Below, one piece after another: positions 1 to 8,208 of a DNA stretch of 64,000 nt; positions within the stretch are counted from its first letter, which is position 1; the number at the start of each line of letters is the position of its first letter. The notes beneath the pieces were generated by a model. The model did no database searches and was not told the DNA's origin. It was given only the letters and a program-made list of their open reading frames with translations. Position numbers and translations under genes: made by a program. The DNA lies in contig JAXHLO010000026.1 in the NCBI GenBank assembly GCA_034522075.1, positions 120,322 to 184,321 on the forward strand. The letters run 5' to 3'. The DNA comes from UBA7803 sp034522075. Lineage in GTDB: Bacteria > Pseudomonadota > Gammaproteobacteria > Pseudomonadales > Azotimanducaceae.

Positions 1-255
1 CTCGAACACCTGCAGCGAACCGATGGGTGCCAGTGCCACCGGAATACGCAGGGGTATTCCGAGCAGCTCACCTGCCACATGCACATGGCTCACATCGGCA
101 AGGATACGTGGCCGGTAGGCCAGGCTGTCCAATCCGTGGCGGTTGCGCCGCAGCGAGGTCTCGCTGTCGGCACCGCCGACCAGATAGTCCCAGTGATTGC
201 GGGTCAGGTTGTCGCGACCGCGTTTGACGATCCCGTGCAGGGTCGCATCCTTCAT
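1..255 (-). CDS. FMN-dependent alpha-hydroxy-acid dehydrogenase, N-terminal fragment
   Basis: The first 85 codons of a gene that runs off the left edge, starting at an ATG at 253-255. The translation contains a WDYLVGGADSETSLRRN stretch, then a YRPRILADVS segment and a PVALAPIG segment. These match the start of the lactate/glycolate oxidase (FMN-dependent alpha-hydroxy-acid dehydrogenase) family, where this region forms the first strands of the TIM barrel and part of the FMN site. The family oxidises 2-hydroxy acids to 2-keto acids. The catalytic His/Arg residues lie beyond the edge, so substrate cannot be judged. It is divergent from the flavoprotein gene at 356. Confidence 0.8.
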   Translation of the reverse strand, partial: MKDATLHGIVKRGRDNLTRNHWDYLVGGADSETSLRRNRHGLDSLAYRPRILADVSHVHVAGELLGIPLRIPVALAPIGSLQVFE

Positions 256-355
256 TGAAGTCCCTCCCAGACCGAACGGATCGAGCAGCGCAGTTTCTGG
301 CCGTCGCCCCTGCGAGTAGAATAACGGCTTTTGCCAGCGCAGGAGTACGCACAAG

Positions 356-1564
356 ATGGCGGCAATGGTAATCGTAGGGGCCGGACACGCGGCCGGGCAG
401 GCTGCGGCGAGCCTGCGACAGGAAGGCTTCGACGGCGAGATCGTGATCATCGGCGACGAGCCGCACATTCCCTACCAGCGCCCGCCCCTGTCCAAACAGT
501 ACCTGGCCGGCGAACAGGGCATTGAGCGCGTCTACCTGCGCCCGGCGAAGTTCTACGAAGACAAGAACGTCACGGTGCGCACCGGCGAGCGGGTCGACAG
601 GATCGACACCAAGGCCGGGACGGTGACCACCGACAAGGGCGAAACCATCCCCTACGACAAATTGCTGCTGGCCACCGGCGGGCGGCCGCGGCGGCTGACC
701 ATTCCCGGTCACGACCTGCGCGGCATTCATTACCTGCGCGGCATCGACGACGTGGACGGCATACGCCAGGAGATGGCGCCGAAACGCAAGCTGGTCATCG
801 TCGGCGGCGGCTACATCGGCCTGGAAGTGGCGGCCGTGGCGGTGGAAGCCGGCCTGGAGGTTCACGTCCTGGAAATGGAGCAGCGCATCCTGCAGCGCGT
901 CACCACCGAGCGCATGTCGGCATACTACCGGCAACTGCACGAATCCCGCGGCGTACACATACACACCGGAGCGGCGGTCACCGCATTCACCGGCAGCGGT
1001 CACGTGGAAGGCGTGCTGTGCGGCGACCAGGAATTCCCCGCCGATATCGTCATCATCGGCATCGGCATCATTCCCAACACCGAAGTCGCACAGGCGGCCG
1101 GCATCGACTGCGACAACGGCATTCTGGTGGACGACCACTGCCGGACCTCGGCCACAGACGTGTTCGCCGCCGGCGATTGCACCAACCACCCCAATGCGCT
1201 GTTGAACCGACGCCTGCGTCTGGAGTCTGTACCCAATGCCATGGAACAGGCGCGGGTGGCCGCCGCCAACATGTGCGGCGGCGACAAGACCTACGCCAGC
1301 ATTCCCTGGTTCTGGTCGGATCAGTACGAGCTGAAACTGCAGATGGTGGGTTTCTCCGCCGACGGCGACAACGAGGTGGTGCGGGGCGAGATGGCCGACG
1401 ACAAGTTCGCCGTATTCTATCTCGACGGAACCACGCTGGTGGCTGCCGACGCGGTGAACAGTCCCAAGGAGTTCATGATCTGCAAACAGCTCATCGGCAA
1501 AGCCGTCGACGCGGCCAGGCTCGCCGACCCCGACACCGATCTGAAGGCCCTGCTCGACAGATGA
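356..1564 (+). CDS. FAD/NAD(P)-dependent ferredoxin (rubredoxin) reductase-type oxidoreductase
   Basis: 402 residues, the usual length for the rhodocoxin/putidaredoxin reductase group, which passes electrons from NAD(P)H through FAD to a small ferredoxin. An N-terminal Rossmann motif (VIVGAGHAAGQAA) binds FAD. It is followed by a PYQRPPLSK segment typical of this group, a second dinucleotide motif (IVGGGYIGLEVA, about residue 144) for NAD(P)H and a DVFAAGDC motif near residue 275 that closes the FAD site. The C-terminal reductase domain follows. No ferredoxin gene lies beside it. The CYP153-like P450 at 24.8 kb is a possible user of such a reductase, but this is only inference. The next gene starts 2 bases after its stop, so they are probably cotranscribed. 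Confidence 0.88.
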   Translation: MAAMVIVGAGHAAGQAAASLRQEGFDGEIVIIGDEPHIPYQRPPLSKQYLAGEQGIERVYLRPAKFYEDKNVTVRTGERVDRIDTKAGTVTTDKGETIPYDKLLLATGGRPRRLTIPGHDLRGIHYLRGIDDVDGIRQEMAPKRKLVIVGGGYIGLEVAAVAVEAGLEVHVLEMEQRILQRVTTERMSAYYRQLHESRGVHIHTGAAVTAFTGSGHVEGVLCGDQEFPADIVIIGIGIIPNTEVAQAAGIDCDNGILVDDHCRTSATDVFAAGDCTNHPNALLNRRLRLESVPNAMEQARVAAANMCGGDKTYASIPWFWSDQYELKLQMVGFSADGDNEVVRGEMADDKFAVFYLDGTTLVAADAVNSPKEFMICKQLIGKAVDAARLADPDTDLKALLDR

Positions 1565-1565
1565 T

Positions 1566-1952
1566 ATGACCGACGTGGTAGACAAGGAGGTTCAGGGGCT
1601 CGATCCCGGGCTCAAGGACCTGCTCGACGAGGAAGAGACCAACCCGCGTGATCTGGTCTACTGCATCGCCTGCGCCCAGCCCGTCGCGCGCAAATCCGAC
1701 GTCATCTCCATCAATGGCAGCCACACGCATCTGTGCACGAATCCCTACGGCATTCGCTTTCGCGTGGGCTGCTACGCACAGGCGCTCGGTTGCGATCTGT
1801 CCGGCCAGCCCACGGCAGCCGATACCTGGTTTCCGGGGTTCAGCTGGCGCCTGGCGAGCTGCTCGGGTTGCCGCACCCATCTGGGCTGGTATTTCGACAG
1901 TACTGAAACCTATTTCTACGGGCTGATCGTCGACCGCATACGCAGTGAATGA
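1566..1952 (+). CDS. CULT-domain (cereblon thalidomide-binding-domain-like) protein
   Basis: 128 residues, essentially a free-standing CULT domain, the fold that forms the thalidomide-binding part of cereblon and occurs alone in some bacteria. Visible hallmarks are a first zinc pair (CIAC, residues 33-36), an HLCTNPYGIRFRVGCY segment, the tryptophan-cage pieces TWFPGFSWR and HLGWYF (about 87-95 and 108-113), and a second zinc pair (CSGC, about 100-103). The three cage tryptophans and four cysteines are all present, so the ligand pocket looks intact. The acidic N-terminal 25 residues are extra. It follows a flavoprotein gene by 2 bases. The physiological ligand of bacterial CULT proteins is not settled, so no function is assigned beyond the fold. 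Confidence 0.85.
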   Translation: MTDVVDKEVQGLDPGLKDLLDEEETNPRDLVYCIACAQPVARKSDVISINGSHTHLCTNPYGIRFRVGCYAQALGCDLSGQPTAADTWFPGFSWRLASCSGCRTHLGWYFDSTETYFYGLIVDRIRSE

Positions 1953-2013
1953 ACGACGCCGCAGCGACCTTTGACGCCTATGCGACAGGGGCCTGTGATA
2001 GCATCCCGCGATC

Positions 2014-2520
2014 ATGTCAGCGCCCACCGTCAGCACCATCGAGATCAGCAAGGACTACCTGCACTTCAACGCAGCCCACTTCACGCTGTTCTCGGCCAGT
2101 GAACGCGAAGATCTGCACGGCCACACGTTCTATGTCACCGCCGAGGTAGACAGCCCGGTGGGCGAGGATGGCCTGGCGTTCGACTACAATCTCTTCAAAT
2201 CCGCCCTCGAAGACTTATGCAGCGAGCTCGACGAAAAGGTGCTGCTGCCGGAGCGCTCGCCGTATCTCACCCTCGAGCACAGCGAAGGCTATCTGATCGC
2301 CCGCTTCGCCGATGAGCGCATCCCGTTTCTGCCCCGGGACGTGCTGACCCTGCCGGTGCGCAACATCACCGTGGAAGAACTCGCCGGCTGGTTCCTGGAG
2401 CGGGTGCGAACACAACCGGCCATTGCCGCGCTGGACCTCATCCGTGTACAGATCCGCGTGTCGTCCGGGCCGGGGCAATGGGCAGGCGCACAGTGGCACA
2501 ACCAGGGAGCCCAGGGATGA
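2014..2520 (+). CDS. 6-pyruvoyl-tetrahydropterin synthase / QueD family protein
   Basis: 168 residues of the T-fold PTPS/QueD family, which acts on dihydroneopterin triphosphate to give pterin or deazapurine precursors. Zinc-ligand histidines are seen in FNAAHF (about residue 20) and in the HGHTF motif (about 37). The usual catalytic Cys four residues before HGH is missing. The motif here reads REDLHGH, with Glu three before the first His. A Glu at that site without the Cys is reported for the PTPS-III subgroup that bypasses FolB in folate synthesis. The stop overlaps the start of the SDR gene, and a queuosine-precursor-type transporter follows. Both folate and queuosine roles are therefore possible, and the missing Cys argues against ordinary QueD chemistry. 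Confidence 0.8.
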   Translation: MSAPTVSTIEISKDYLHFNAAHFTLFSASEREDLHGHTFYVTAEVDSPVGEDGLAFDYNLFKSALEDLCSELDEKVLLPERSPYLTLEHSEGYLIARFADERIPFLPRDVLTLPVRNITVEELAGWFLERVRTQPAIAALDLIRVQIRVSSGPGQWAGAQWHNQGAQG

Positions 2521-3209
2521 ACTACCTGCTCATTACTGGCGGCAGCGCGGGTATCGGCGCCAGCACGGCGCAGCGTTTCAGCGACGCCGGCTACGCGGTC
2601 ATCAACCTGTCGCGCCGCGACTGCCCGGTGGCCGATGTCATGCACATCCCCTGCGATCTCACCCGCCACGACTTCGCCGACGCGATCGCCGCCACCGTCG
2701 AACCGCTGTTGCGCGACGCCGAGCGCATCGTGCTGGTACACAACGCGGCGCGCATGGACAACGATACGGCAGCAACCACCGACAGCGCCGCCTTGCGCGA
2801 GATCCTGGAGATCAACCTGGTGGCGCCGAATACGTTGAACCGGCTGTGCCTGCCGTTCATGAAACGCGGCTCGGCCATCGTCTACGTGGGGTCCACCCTG
2901 GCTGAGAAAGCAGTACCGGGCGTGTTCAGCTACGCCACCGCCAAGCACGGCATGGTCGGTATGATGCGCGCCACCTGTCAGGACCTGGCCGACACCGGCA
3001 TTCACACCGCCTGTGTGTGCCCCGGCTTCACCGACACGGAAATGCTGCGGTCTCACGTGCCGGCAGAGGCGCTGGACGGTGTCCGAGCCATGTCCGCATT
3101 CGGCCGCCTCATCGACCCGGCCGAAATCGCCGAGACCATCTTCTGGGCCGCCGGCAATCCGGTGATCAACGGCGCGGTGATTCATGCCAACCTGGGGCAG
3201 GTCGCGTAG
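2517..3209 (+). CDS. Short-chain dehydrogenase/reductase (pterin-cluster SDR)
   Basis: 230 residues starting at the ATG that overlaps the TGA of the preceding PTPS-family gene, so translation is probably coupled. It has the classical SDR glycine motif TGGSAGIGAS for NAD(P) at residues 7-16, VHNAA, a catalytic Ser in YVGST and a YATAKHG segment holding the catalytic Tyr and Lys. CPGFTDTEML follows the active site. An SDR coupled to a PTPS homologue recalls sepiapterin reductase or FolM-type pterin reduction, but no substrate residue proves it. The stop overlaps the GTG of the transporter gene. Confidence 0.82.
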   Translation: MNYLLITGGSAGIGASTAQRFSDAGYAVINLSRRDCPVADVMHIPCDLTRHDFADAIAATVEPLLRDAERIVLVHNAARMDNDTAATTDSAALREILEINLVAPNTLNRLCLPFMKRGSAIVYVGSTLAEKAVPGVFSYATAKHGMVGMMRATCQDLADTGIHTACVCPGFTDTEMLRSHVPAEALDGVRAMSAFGRLIDPAEIAETIFWAAGNPVINGAVIHANLGQVA

Positions 3210-4051
3210 TGCGGTGTTTCGCGGTTGACGCAGGGCCTCGGCGCCACGCCTCCATTGCGGCCCCACTAACGGAGCGCACTGCCGGCGGCGATGGCACGGT
3301 CAGCGATGCCGAACTGAATGAACGCCGCGAGCGGGTGTTCCTGGTGCTGGCGGGATTCTTCCTGTGCGCCATGACGCTGCTGAACGTGGTGGGCATCACC
3401 CGCTTCATCCAGCTCGGCCCCATGGCCCTGGCGGTGGGCGTACTGCCTTACCCGCTGACCTTTCTGTGCACCGACCTGATCAGTGAGCTATATGGCCGGC
3501 GCCGGGCCAACTTTCTGGTGTGGCTGGGTTTCACTCTGAACTTCTTCATTCTCGGCACCCTGTGGCTCGGTAACGCCCTGCCCGCCGTGGCACCGGACAA
3601 TCAGCCGCCCTGGCAGGTAATTGCGCTCGCCGAGGAAATCGCTCTGCCCAACGGCCAGATAGTCACCGGCAGCGTGGAACTGTTCGGCCTGCTCTACGCC
3701 TGCACCTCCGGCGCCGTGTTCGCCTCCATGATGGCCTACATCGCAGCCCAGTACTGCGACGTGCAGCTTTTTCACTTCTTCAAACGCATCACCGGCGGGC
3801 GGCACCTGTGGCTGCGCAACAACTTCTCCACGCTCACCAGCCAGATGGTGGATTCGTTCATGGTGATCACCGTGACCTTCGGCGCCACGTTCATTGCCGG
3901 CGGCATCAGTGCCGCCGCCATGTTCGTGCTGATGGGCAGCAACTATCTGTTCAAGATGACCGTGGCCCTGGCCGACACGCTGCCGTTCTACTGGCTCACC
4001 GGCAGGCTCAAGCGCTACCTCGAGATCGACAACGTCCACGTCCTCGACTGA
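3209..4051 (+). CDS. Queuosine precursor transporter family membrane protein (YhhQ-like)
   Basis: About 280 residues from a GTG at 3209 that overlaps the TAG of the SDR gene. No ATG is available before the conserved part, so the start is the least certain point. The protein has six or so hydrophobic segments. The conserved pieces are LGPMALAVGVLPYPLTFLC, TDLISELYGRRRA and the C-terminal DTLPFYWLTGRLKRY, which match the QPTR/YhhQ family of queuosine-precursor importers (Pfam VUT_1). An inserted hydrophilic loop around residues 125-160 is longer than in E. coli YhhQ. Its place after a PTPS/QueD-like gene fits a deazapurine or pterin salvage unit. Confidence 0.82.
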   Translation: MRCFAVDAGPRRHASIAAPLTERTAGGDGTVSDAELNERRERVFLVLAGFFLCAMTLLNVVGITRFIQLGPMALAVGVLPYPLTFLCTDLISELYGRRRANFLVWLGFTLNFFILGTLWLGNALPAVAPDNQPPWQVIALAEEIALPNGQIVTGSVELFGLLYACTSGAVFASMMAYIAAQYCDVQLFHFFKRITGGRHLWLRNNFSTLTSQMVDSFMVITVTFGATFIAGGISAAAMFVLMGSNYLFKMTVALADTLPFYWLTGRLKRYLEIDNVHVLD

Positions 4052-4081
4052 CGGCCGCCCACAACGGCCGGCCGGTCAGCG

Positions 4082-5017
4082 TTACGGCTCTCCCTTGCCG
4101 AGTATTTCCACGGTTCGGGCCACCGACGCCTCCACCCGTTGCGGATCGAGGCCACCCAGGCGCAAGCGCGCCACCACCAGGTGTGTCATGCCCAGGCGCT
4201 CACGGTACTCCTCGACACGTTCACCTACGTAGGCGGATTCGCCGACGATGCTCCAGTCCTCCACGGCGGCGCCCTGCGGCAACCGGCCGCTGGCGGCAGC
4301 CAGCTCCTGCAGGTCTTCGCGCACTTCCCGGGTCTGCCGGGCATCATCGGTGACGAACAGCGAGCGCATGACGGGTATTTCCTGCGGCGGCGTTGCACCG
4401 GCTTCGGCCACCGCTTCGCGATGCCGCTCATAGTTTTGTTCCAGCACCTCCAGCGGCTCCACCGGCGACGCCAGATAGGGCAGCCCCAGGCGCCCGGCCT
4501 GGGCCAGGGCCTTGGGGCCGAAAGCCGCCACCCACAGGGGGGGATGCGGCCGCTGGACCGGCAGCGGGTCGAGGACGACGCACTCGTCTGCAGCCTCGTC
4601 GATACACACCGGGGCGCCCGACCAGGCTCGCACCATGGTCGTGAGGCTCGCTTCGAACAGGGAACGCTTATGGCGCGCACTCACGGCGAAGGCCTTGAAG
4701 GTCGGTGCCGCGTAGCCGCGGCCCACACCGAGAATGACCCGCCCGCCGGAAAGCTGGTCGAGTACGGCCACCTGTTCCGCCGCCTGCAGCGGATGGCGCA
4801 GCGGCAGCAGATAGGAGGTCGTGGCCAGGCGGATGCGCGAGGTGCTGGCGGCCACGGCGGCCAGCAGCATGAGCGGGTCGGGAATGGCGTCAGGGTTGAA
4901 GTGATTCTCGGGCAGCCAGAACGCATCGTAGCCGAGCTGCTCGGCCCGCTGCGCCTGAGCCGTCAGGCCCAGGGCGGAACGCTCCCGCGGTTGCCACGGC
5001 GTAATCCCGATCTTCAT
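4082..5017 (-). CDS. LLM-class flavin-dependent oxidoreductase
   Basis: 311 residues of the bacterial luciferase-like monooxygenase superfamily, TIM-barrel enzymes using FMN or F420. Visible family pieces are FWLPENHF near residue 35, a TSRIRLATTSYLLPLRHP segment, LDQLSGGRVILGVGRGY near 100 and PPLWVAAFGPKAL near 165. The ATG at 5015-5017 overlaps the TGA of the upstream CaiB gene by four bases, so the two are one translationally coupled unit. The pairing with a CoA-transferase suggests oxidation of a CoA-activated or derived substrate. The substrate cannot be named from sequence. Confidence 0.87.
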   Translation of the reverse strand: MKIGITPWQPRERSALGLTAQAQRAEQLGYDAFWLPENHFNPDAIPDPLMLLAAVAASTSRIRLATTSYLLPLRHPLQAAEQVAVLDQLSGGRVILGVGRGYAAPTFKAFAVSARHKRSLFEASLTTMVRAWSGAPVCIDEAADECVVLDPLPVQRPHPPLWVAAFGPKALAQAGRLGLPYLASPVEPLEVLEQNYERHREAVAEAGATPPQEIPVMRSLFVTDDARQTREVREDLQELAAASGRLPQGAAVEDWSIVGESAYVGERVEEYRERLGMTHLVVARLRLGGLDPQRVEASVARTVEILGKGEP

Positions 5018-6228
5018 GGCGCAATGACAGACCGGGCAGCCAGCCAGCGGTCTATCTCGCCGGCGCTGCAGCCGAGTTCCTGCAGAATGGCCACGCTGTG
5101 CTCGCCCACCCCGGGCGCCCGGGTCGGCGTTCGCTGGACTTCCCCGGAGATGTGAATGGGATTGGCCACGGTCCGCGTATACGGGCCTTCGCTGTCGGCG
5201 GTGGGAATCAGTATGTCGTTGTCGATGAGCTGCGGATCCGCCACCAGTTCGCGGTTCTGCGCGGCATAACCATAAGTCAGACCGCGTTCGTCCAGGCGCC
5301 GCCGCAGTTCTTCCAGGGTCAACGCGCCGATGGCCTGGGCAATCAGCGGAATCAGCGCATCGGCGTGCTCCAGGCGTTGTGCCGCGTCGGCGAAGCGCGA
5401 ATCCTGCTGCCATTCGGGATGCAGCATGGCCTCGGTGAACGGCGCCCACTCCTTCACCGGATTCAGCAGCGAGAGCTGCACCCAGCGTTCGTCGCGGGTC
5501 TGATAAAGCGACGCCAGCGGATGACGGGGGCGCTCACCCTCGTGCTTGCGGGTGGACCAGTCGTCTCCGGCCAGCATGGCCTGCATGACCATGCCGTTGC
5601 TCCACACACCGTTCGCCAGCAGTGAGGTTTCCACCAGGGCGCCCCGGCCGCTGCGTTCGCGCCGATACAGCGCCGCCATGATGGCGCCGAACAGCGACAT
5701 GGCCGTGGCGTGGTCACCCATGCCCGGCGCCGAGATGATGGGCGGCGCTCCCTCGTCGCGGGTGAATTCCTGCAGGCCGCTGCGGCCCCACCACGCCGTG
5801 GTATCGAAGGCCGGCCGCCCCGCCTCCGGGCCCCGCCGCCCGTAGCCGGACACGTGCGCATACACCAGGCGCGGATTCAGCTCCGCCAGCGCGGCGTAGG
5901 TAAGGCCCAGCTTGTCGAGCAGACTGTCCCGATAATTGGTGACGAAGACGTCCGCCCAGCGCACCAGCCGGTGCAGGATCTCGGCGCCGTCATCGCTCTT
6001 CAGATCCAGCGCCAGGCTGCGCTTGCTGCGCGAGGTGAGCATCCAGAAGTGATCGACGGGCGCAGCCGCCAGCAGACGCCGGTAGCCGTCTCCGTCCGGC
6101 GGCTCGATCTTGATGACGTCGGCGCCATAGTCGGCCATCACCGTGGCGGCGGCGGGTGCCGCCACGAAAGAGCCCATGTCCAGGACCTTGATGCCGTTGA
6201 GAAAGGGCTCGTGCTTGGCGTCTTCCAT
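5014..6228 (-). CDS. CaiB/BaiF family (class III) CoA-transferase
   Basis: 404 residues, the standard length for class III CoA-transferases, which move CoA between carboxylic acids through an aspartyl-CoA anhydride. The N-terminal GIKVLDMGSFVAAPAA and YGADVIKIEPPDGDGYR segments, NYRDSLLDKLGL and VYAHVSGYGRRGP are all typical. The catalytic Asp is expected in PAFDTTAWWGRSG (about residue 155). GRGALVETSLLANGVW follows. It is cotranscribed with the LLM oxidoreductase downstream. Acyl specificity is not predictable. Confidence 0.9.
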   Translation of the reverse strand: MEDAKHEPFLNGIKVLDMGSFVAAPAAATVMADYGADVIKIEPPDGDGYRRLLAAAPVDHFWMLTSRSKRSLALDLKSDDGAEILHRLVRWADVFVTNYRDSLLDKLGLTYAALAELNPRLVYAHVSGYGRRGPEAGRPAFDTTAWWGRSGLQEFTRDEGAPPIISAPGMGDHATAMSLFGAIMAALYRRERSGRGALVETSLLANGVWSNGMVMQAMLAGDDWSTRKHEGERPRHPLASLYQTRDERWVQLSLLNPVKEWAPFTEAMLHPEWQQDSRFADAAQRLEHADALIPLIAQAIGALTLEELRRRLDERGLTYGYAAQNRELVADPQLIDNDILIPTADSEGPYTRTVANPIHISGEVQRTPTRAPGVGEHSVAILQELGCSAGEIDRWLAARSVIAP

Positions 6229-6256
6229 CGCCGGATTATGCCATCCGCCCGCGCAC

Positions 6257-6799
6257 TCAGGACAGATCGAGCAATCCCTTCAGGGCGTCGAATCCGGGCC
6301 GCTCCAGCAGCGCGCGGACGCACGGCTCACGGGCGGCCCGGCGTTGCTGTTTCCAGTTGAGCAGCGCCGCCCAGGCGCGGGCTGCGGCGGGTGTTTGCGC
6401 CCGGCACAGATGCTCCAGCGCATCGGTATACCCTGCCGTGGCTGGCGCGGGAATCGGCAGCAGCATTGCGCCTGGCGGCGGCAGCGCAACGTCAGTGTCT
6501 GGCGCATCCACGACCGTACCCACCGCCGCACTGCCGGCCTCACTGCCGTTGCCCGGCTCGCCGGCCGCCGTCCCGCCGCCGGGTCCCGGCGCAGCCACGG
6601 CAGCGGCTACGCCGGACTCTATCGCTGATTCAATGGTTGCCGATCTCTGCTCGGCGTGCTCAGCCGGAGACGGCGACTGGCGTTGCCCCGTGAGCCAGAG
6701 CAGGCTCAGCCCTGCCGCCACCAGACCCAGCAGCGCCAGCCCCCTTCTCAGATCACTGCGTGCTCGAGCAGGCCGAACTCTGGGCGCACTGCCCGCCAA
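6257..6799 (-). CDS. Hypothetical single-pass membrane protein
   Basis: About 180 residues if a TTG at 6797-6799 is used. No ATG is available upstream of the hydrophobic part, so the start is uncertain, and this one overlaps the upstream gene by 52 bases. One transmembrane helix lies at about residues 19-38 (GLALLGLVAAGLSLLWL). It is followed by a low-complexity Ala/Gly/Pro/Ser linker and a C-terminal helical part ending in LKGLLDLS, with cysteines at about 131 and 157. No family recognised. The order and overlap with the upstream gene suggest the two proteins work together, with this one as a membrane anchor facing the periplasm. Confidence 0.55.
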   Translation of the reverse strand: MAGSAPRVRPARARSDLRRGLALLGLVAAGLSLLWLTGQRQSPSPAEHAEQRSATIESAIESGVAAAVAAPGPGGGTAAGEPGNGSEAGSAAVGTVVDAPDTDVALPPPGAMLLPIPAPATAGYTDALEHLCRAQTPAAARAWAALLNWKQQRRAAREPCVRALLERPGFDALKGLLDLS

Positions 6800-7254
6800 G
6801 GCACGGCCCGGCCGGGCTGCCGCAGATGCAGCCGATGCGCTCGATACATCGATGCAGCACCGGCCGCAGCGGGCGGATGCGGAACGTGGCTAACGCCCTT
6901 TTTAGTCAGGTTCTGCAGCCATACGGCCAACGCCTCGACATCACCGTCGGCCGACCGCGCCGGCCAGGTCTGGATGTCGACGATGCGGGTGCAGGGGCCG
7001 GGCAGCGGCGTGTCGTCCAGACGGACGGCGACCACCGTGTGATCGGCGCGGAACAGCGCCTGAATCCACGGCGCGCGCAAGGCCCGCGCCGTGCAGGCCA
7101 CCAGGCAGGGGTCGGACGGCTGTGCCACGGGGCCGGCGCGCAACGTAACGGCCTGCCCGGACTGCAACGCCTGCTGCACGTCGCCAAGGACCTCTGCCAG
7201 CAATTTGACTCGATGCTGGTCGTCCGCTGCGCAGAACAGGTCGATGGACAACAT
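6748..7254 (-). CDS. Hypothetical protein, possibly TIR-like fold
   Basis: 168 residues starting at the ATG at 7252-7254. The first 110 residues have an alternating strand/helix pattern: SIDLFCAADD, PCLVACTARALRAPWIQALFR, TVVAVRLDDTPLP and RIVDIQTWPA followed by VEALAVWLQNL. This order resembles bacterial TIR or TIR-like domains, where a VxxVxLDDTxLP strand precedes a conserved aromatic strand. The catalytic Glu of NAD-cleaving TIR domains is not evident. The last 45 residues are basic, Arg/His-rich and overlap the next gene. The assignment rests on pattern only and a plain hypothetical call is safer. Confidence 0.5.
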   Translation of the reverse strand: MLSIDLFCAADDQHRVKLLAEVLGDVQQALQSGQAVTLRAGPVAQPSDPCLVACTARALRAPWIQALFRADHTVVAVRLDDTPLPGPCTRIVDIQTWPARSADGDVEALAVWLQNLTKKGVSHVPHPPAAAGAASMYRAHRLHLRQPGRAVPWRAVRPEFGLLEHAVI

Positions 7255-7311
7255 AGTAGTTGAACTCTAGTAGCCGCCGCTGCTTCGCGCACGGCCGGCG
7301 GCGGTGCCCGC

Positions 7312-8208
7312 TCAGTCTGCAGATGCTGCCGGCGCCTGAGCGAACTCGAGCTGGTGCAGATACATGGCACGCGCGGTTCCGCGCACAGCGGCAAGCTGCC
7401 GCGCCAGAGCGAACTCCTCGTAGAGCGGGTCGTCTTTGAGCAGTACGCAGCGCGCAGCGTCACCGGAGCGGCAGGGAAACTCGACCCTGCGGCCGAAATT
7501 ATTGCCCGCCGGGCCGTACTCACCGAACTCCCCAGGGTCCTCGTCCGGCACCCAGAAGGCCTCCCAGGTGGTCGGCAGGCCGCCGATGGGTGATCGCACC
7601 GCACGCAGTGTATCCGCGGCTACGTCAGCGAGAATGCGCTGGAAACTCTCTGGCGGGGGCGCCAGAAAATCGCATGCGGCAGCCTCTACGGCACGTTCCA
7701 GCGCAGCCGGATCCACCCGATAGTCATCGAAACGATCCCTGAAGCTCCAGCGCCAGAATCTGCCGGTGTACACCGGCAGTGCTCGAGGCGGCGAGCTCAC
7801 CAGCTGCACATAGCTGACGATACGGCCCAGTTCCTCGTAGCGCTCGGCGGCGTCCGCAGCCTGTCTCACGTTACCGGTCAGTTCTTCGAAATGATCGATG
7901 AAACGCGTGTTGATGAGCCACAGAAAGCTTCGGTCGTCATCCCGGGCCGGGTCGAAATAGCTCCAGCGGAAGAACCGCACCAGCGCATTGCTGTCCGCCA
8001 GCCCCATATTGCTGTTGGCGATGAAGCGAACCTGCAGCGGCGTGAGGTGTGCGACTCCGGTGTCGTCCAGACAGCGGTTGAGCGCCTTGGCAGCGAAGAA
8101 GGTAAGGCGCTGATGGCGCTCGGGTTCGTAGCCGAGGGCCGCGCCAGGCAGCGCCATGACCGACAGCACCAGGGCCGTCAGGAGCCAGCGAGAGCGTACT
8201 TCAGTCAT
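7312..8208 (-). CDS. Secreted protein resembling zinc-dependent phospholipase C/P1-nuclease fold
   Basis: 298 residues starting at an ATG at 8206-8208 inside the end of folK (8-base overlap). Residues 1-26 are a signal peptide ending near PGAALGYEPE. The mature part has HQRLTFFAAKAL, then SFLWLINTRFIDHFEEL and RIVSYVQLVSSPPRALPVY (about 150). The last segment lines up by eye with the HYxQDxxxPxH signature of zinc-dependent phospholipase C/S1-P1 enzymes, but the expected His and Asp zinc ligands are replaced by Ser/Tyr, Leu and Arg. It may be a non-catalytic relative. Cysteines (ACDFL, FPCRSG, ARCVLL) could form disulfides. Function unknown. Confidence 0.7.
   Translation of the reverse strand: MTEVRSRWLLTALVLSVMALPGAALGYEPERHQRLTFFAAKALNRCLDDTGVAHLTPLQVRFIANSNMGLADSNALVRFFRWSYFDPARDDDRSFLWLINTRFIDHFEELTGNVRQAADAAERYEELGRIVSYVQLVSSPPRALPVYTGRFWRWSFRDRFDDYRVDPAALERAVEAAACDFLAPPPESFQRILADVAADTLRAVRSPIGGLPTTWEAFWVPDEDPGEFGEYGPAGNNFGRRVEFPCRSGDAARCVLLKDDPLYEEFALARQLAAVRGTARAMYLHQLEFAQAPAASAD

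Noticed and set aside
68..1585. 505-codon minus-strand ORF antisense to the ferredoxin reductase gene
   Set aside because: His/Val/Gly-rich shadow translation typical of the opposite strand of GC-rich genes. The plus-strand frame has full family motifs.
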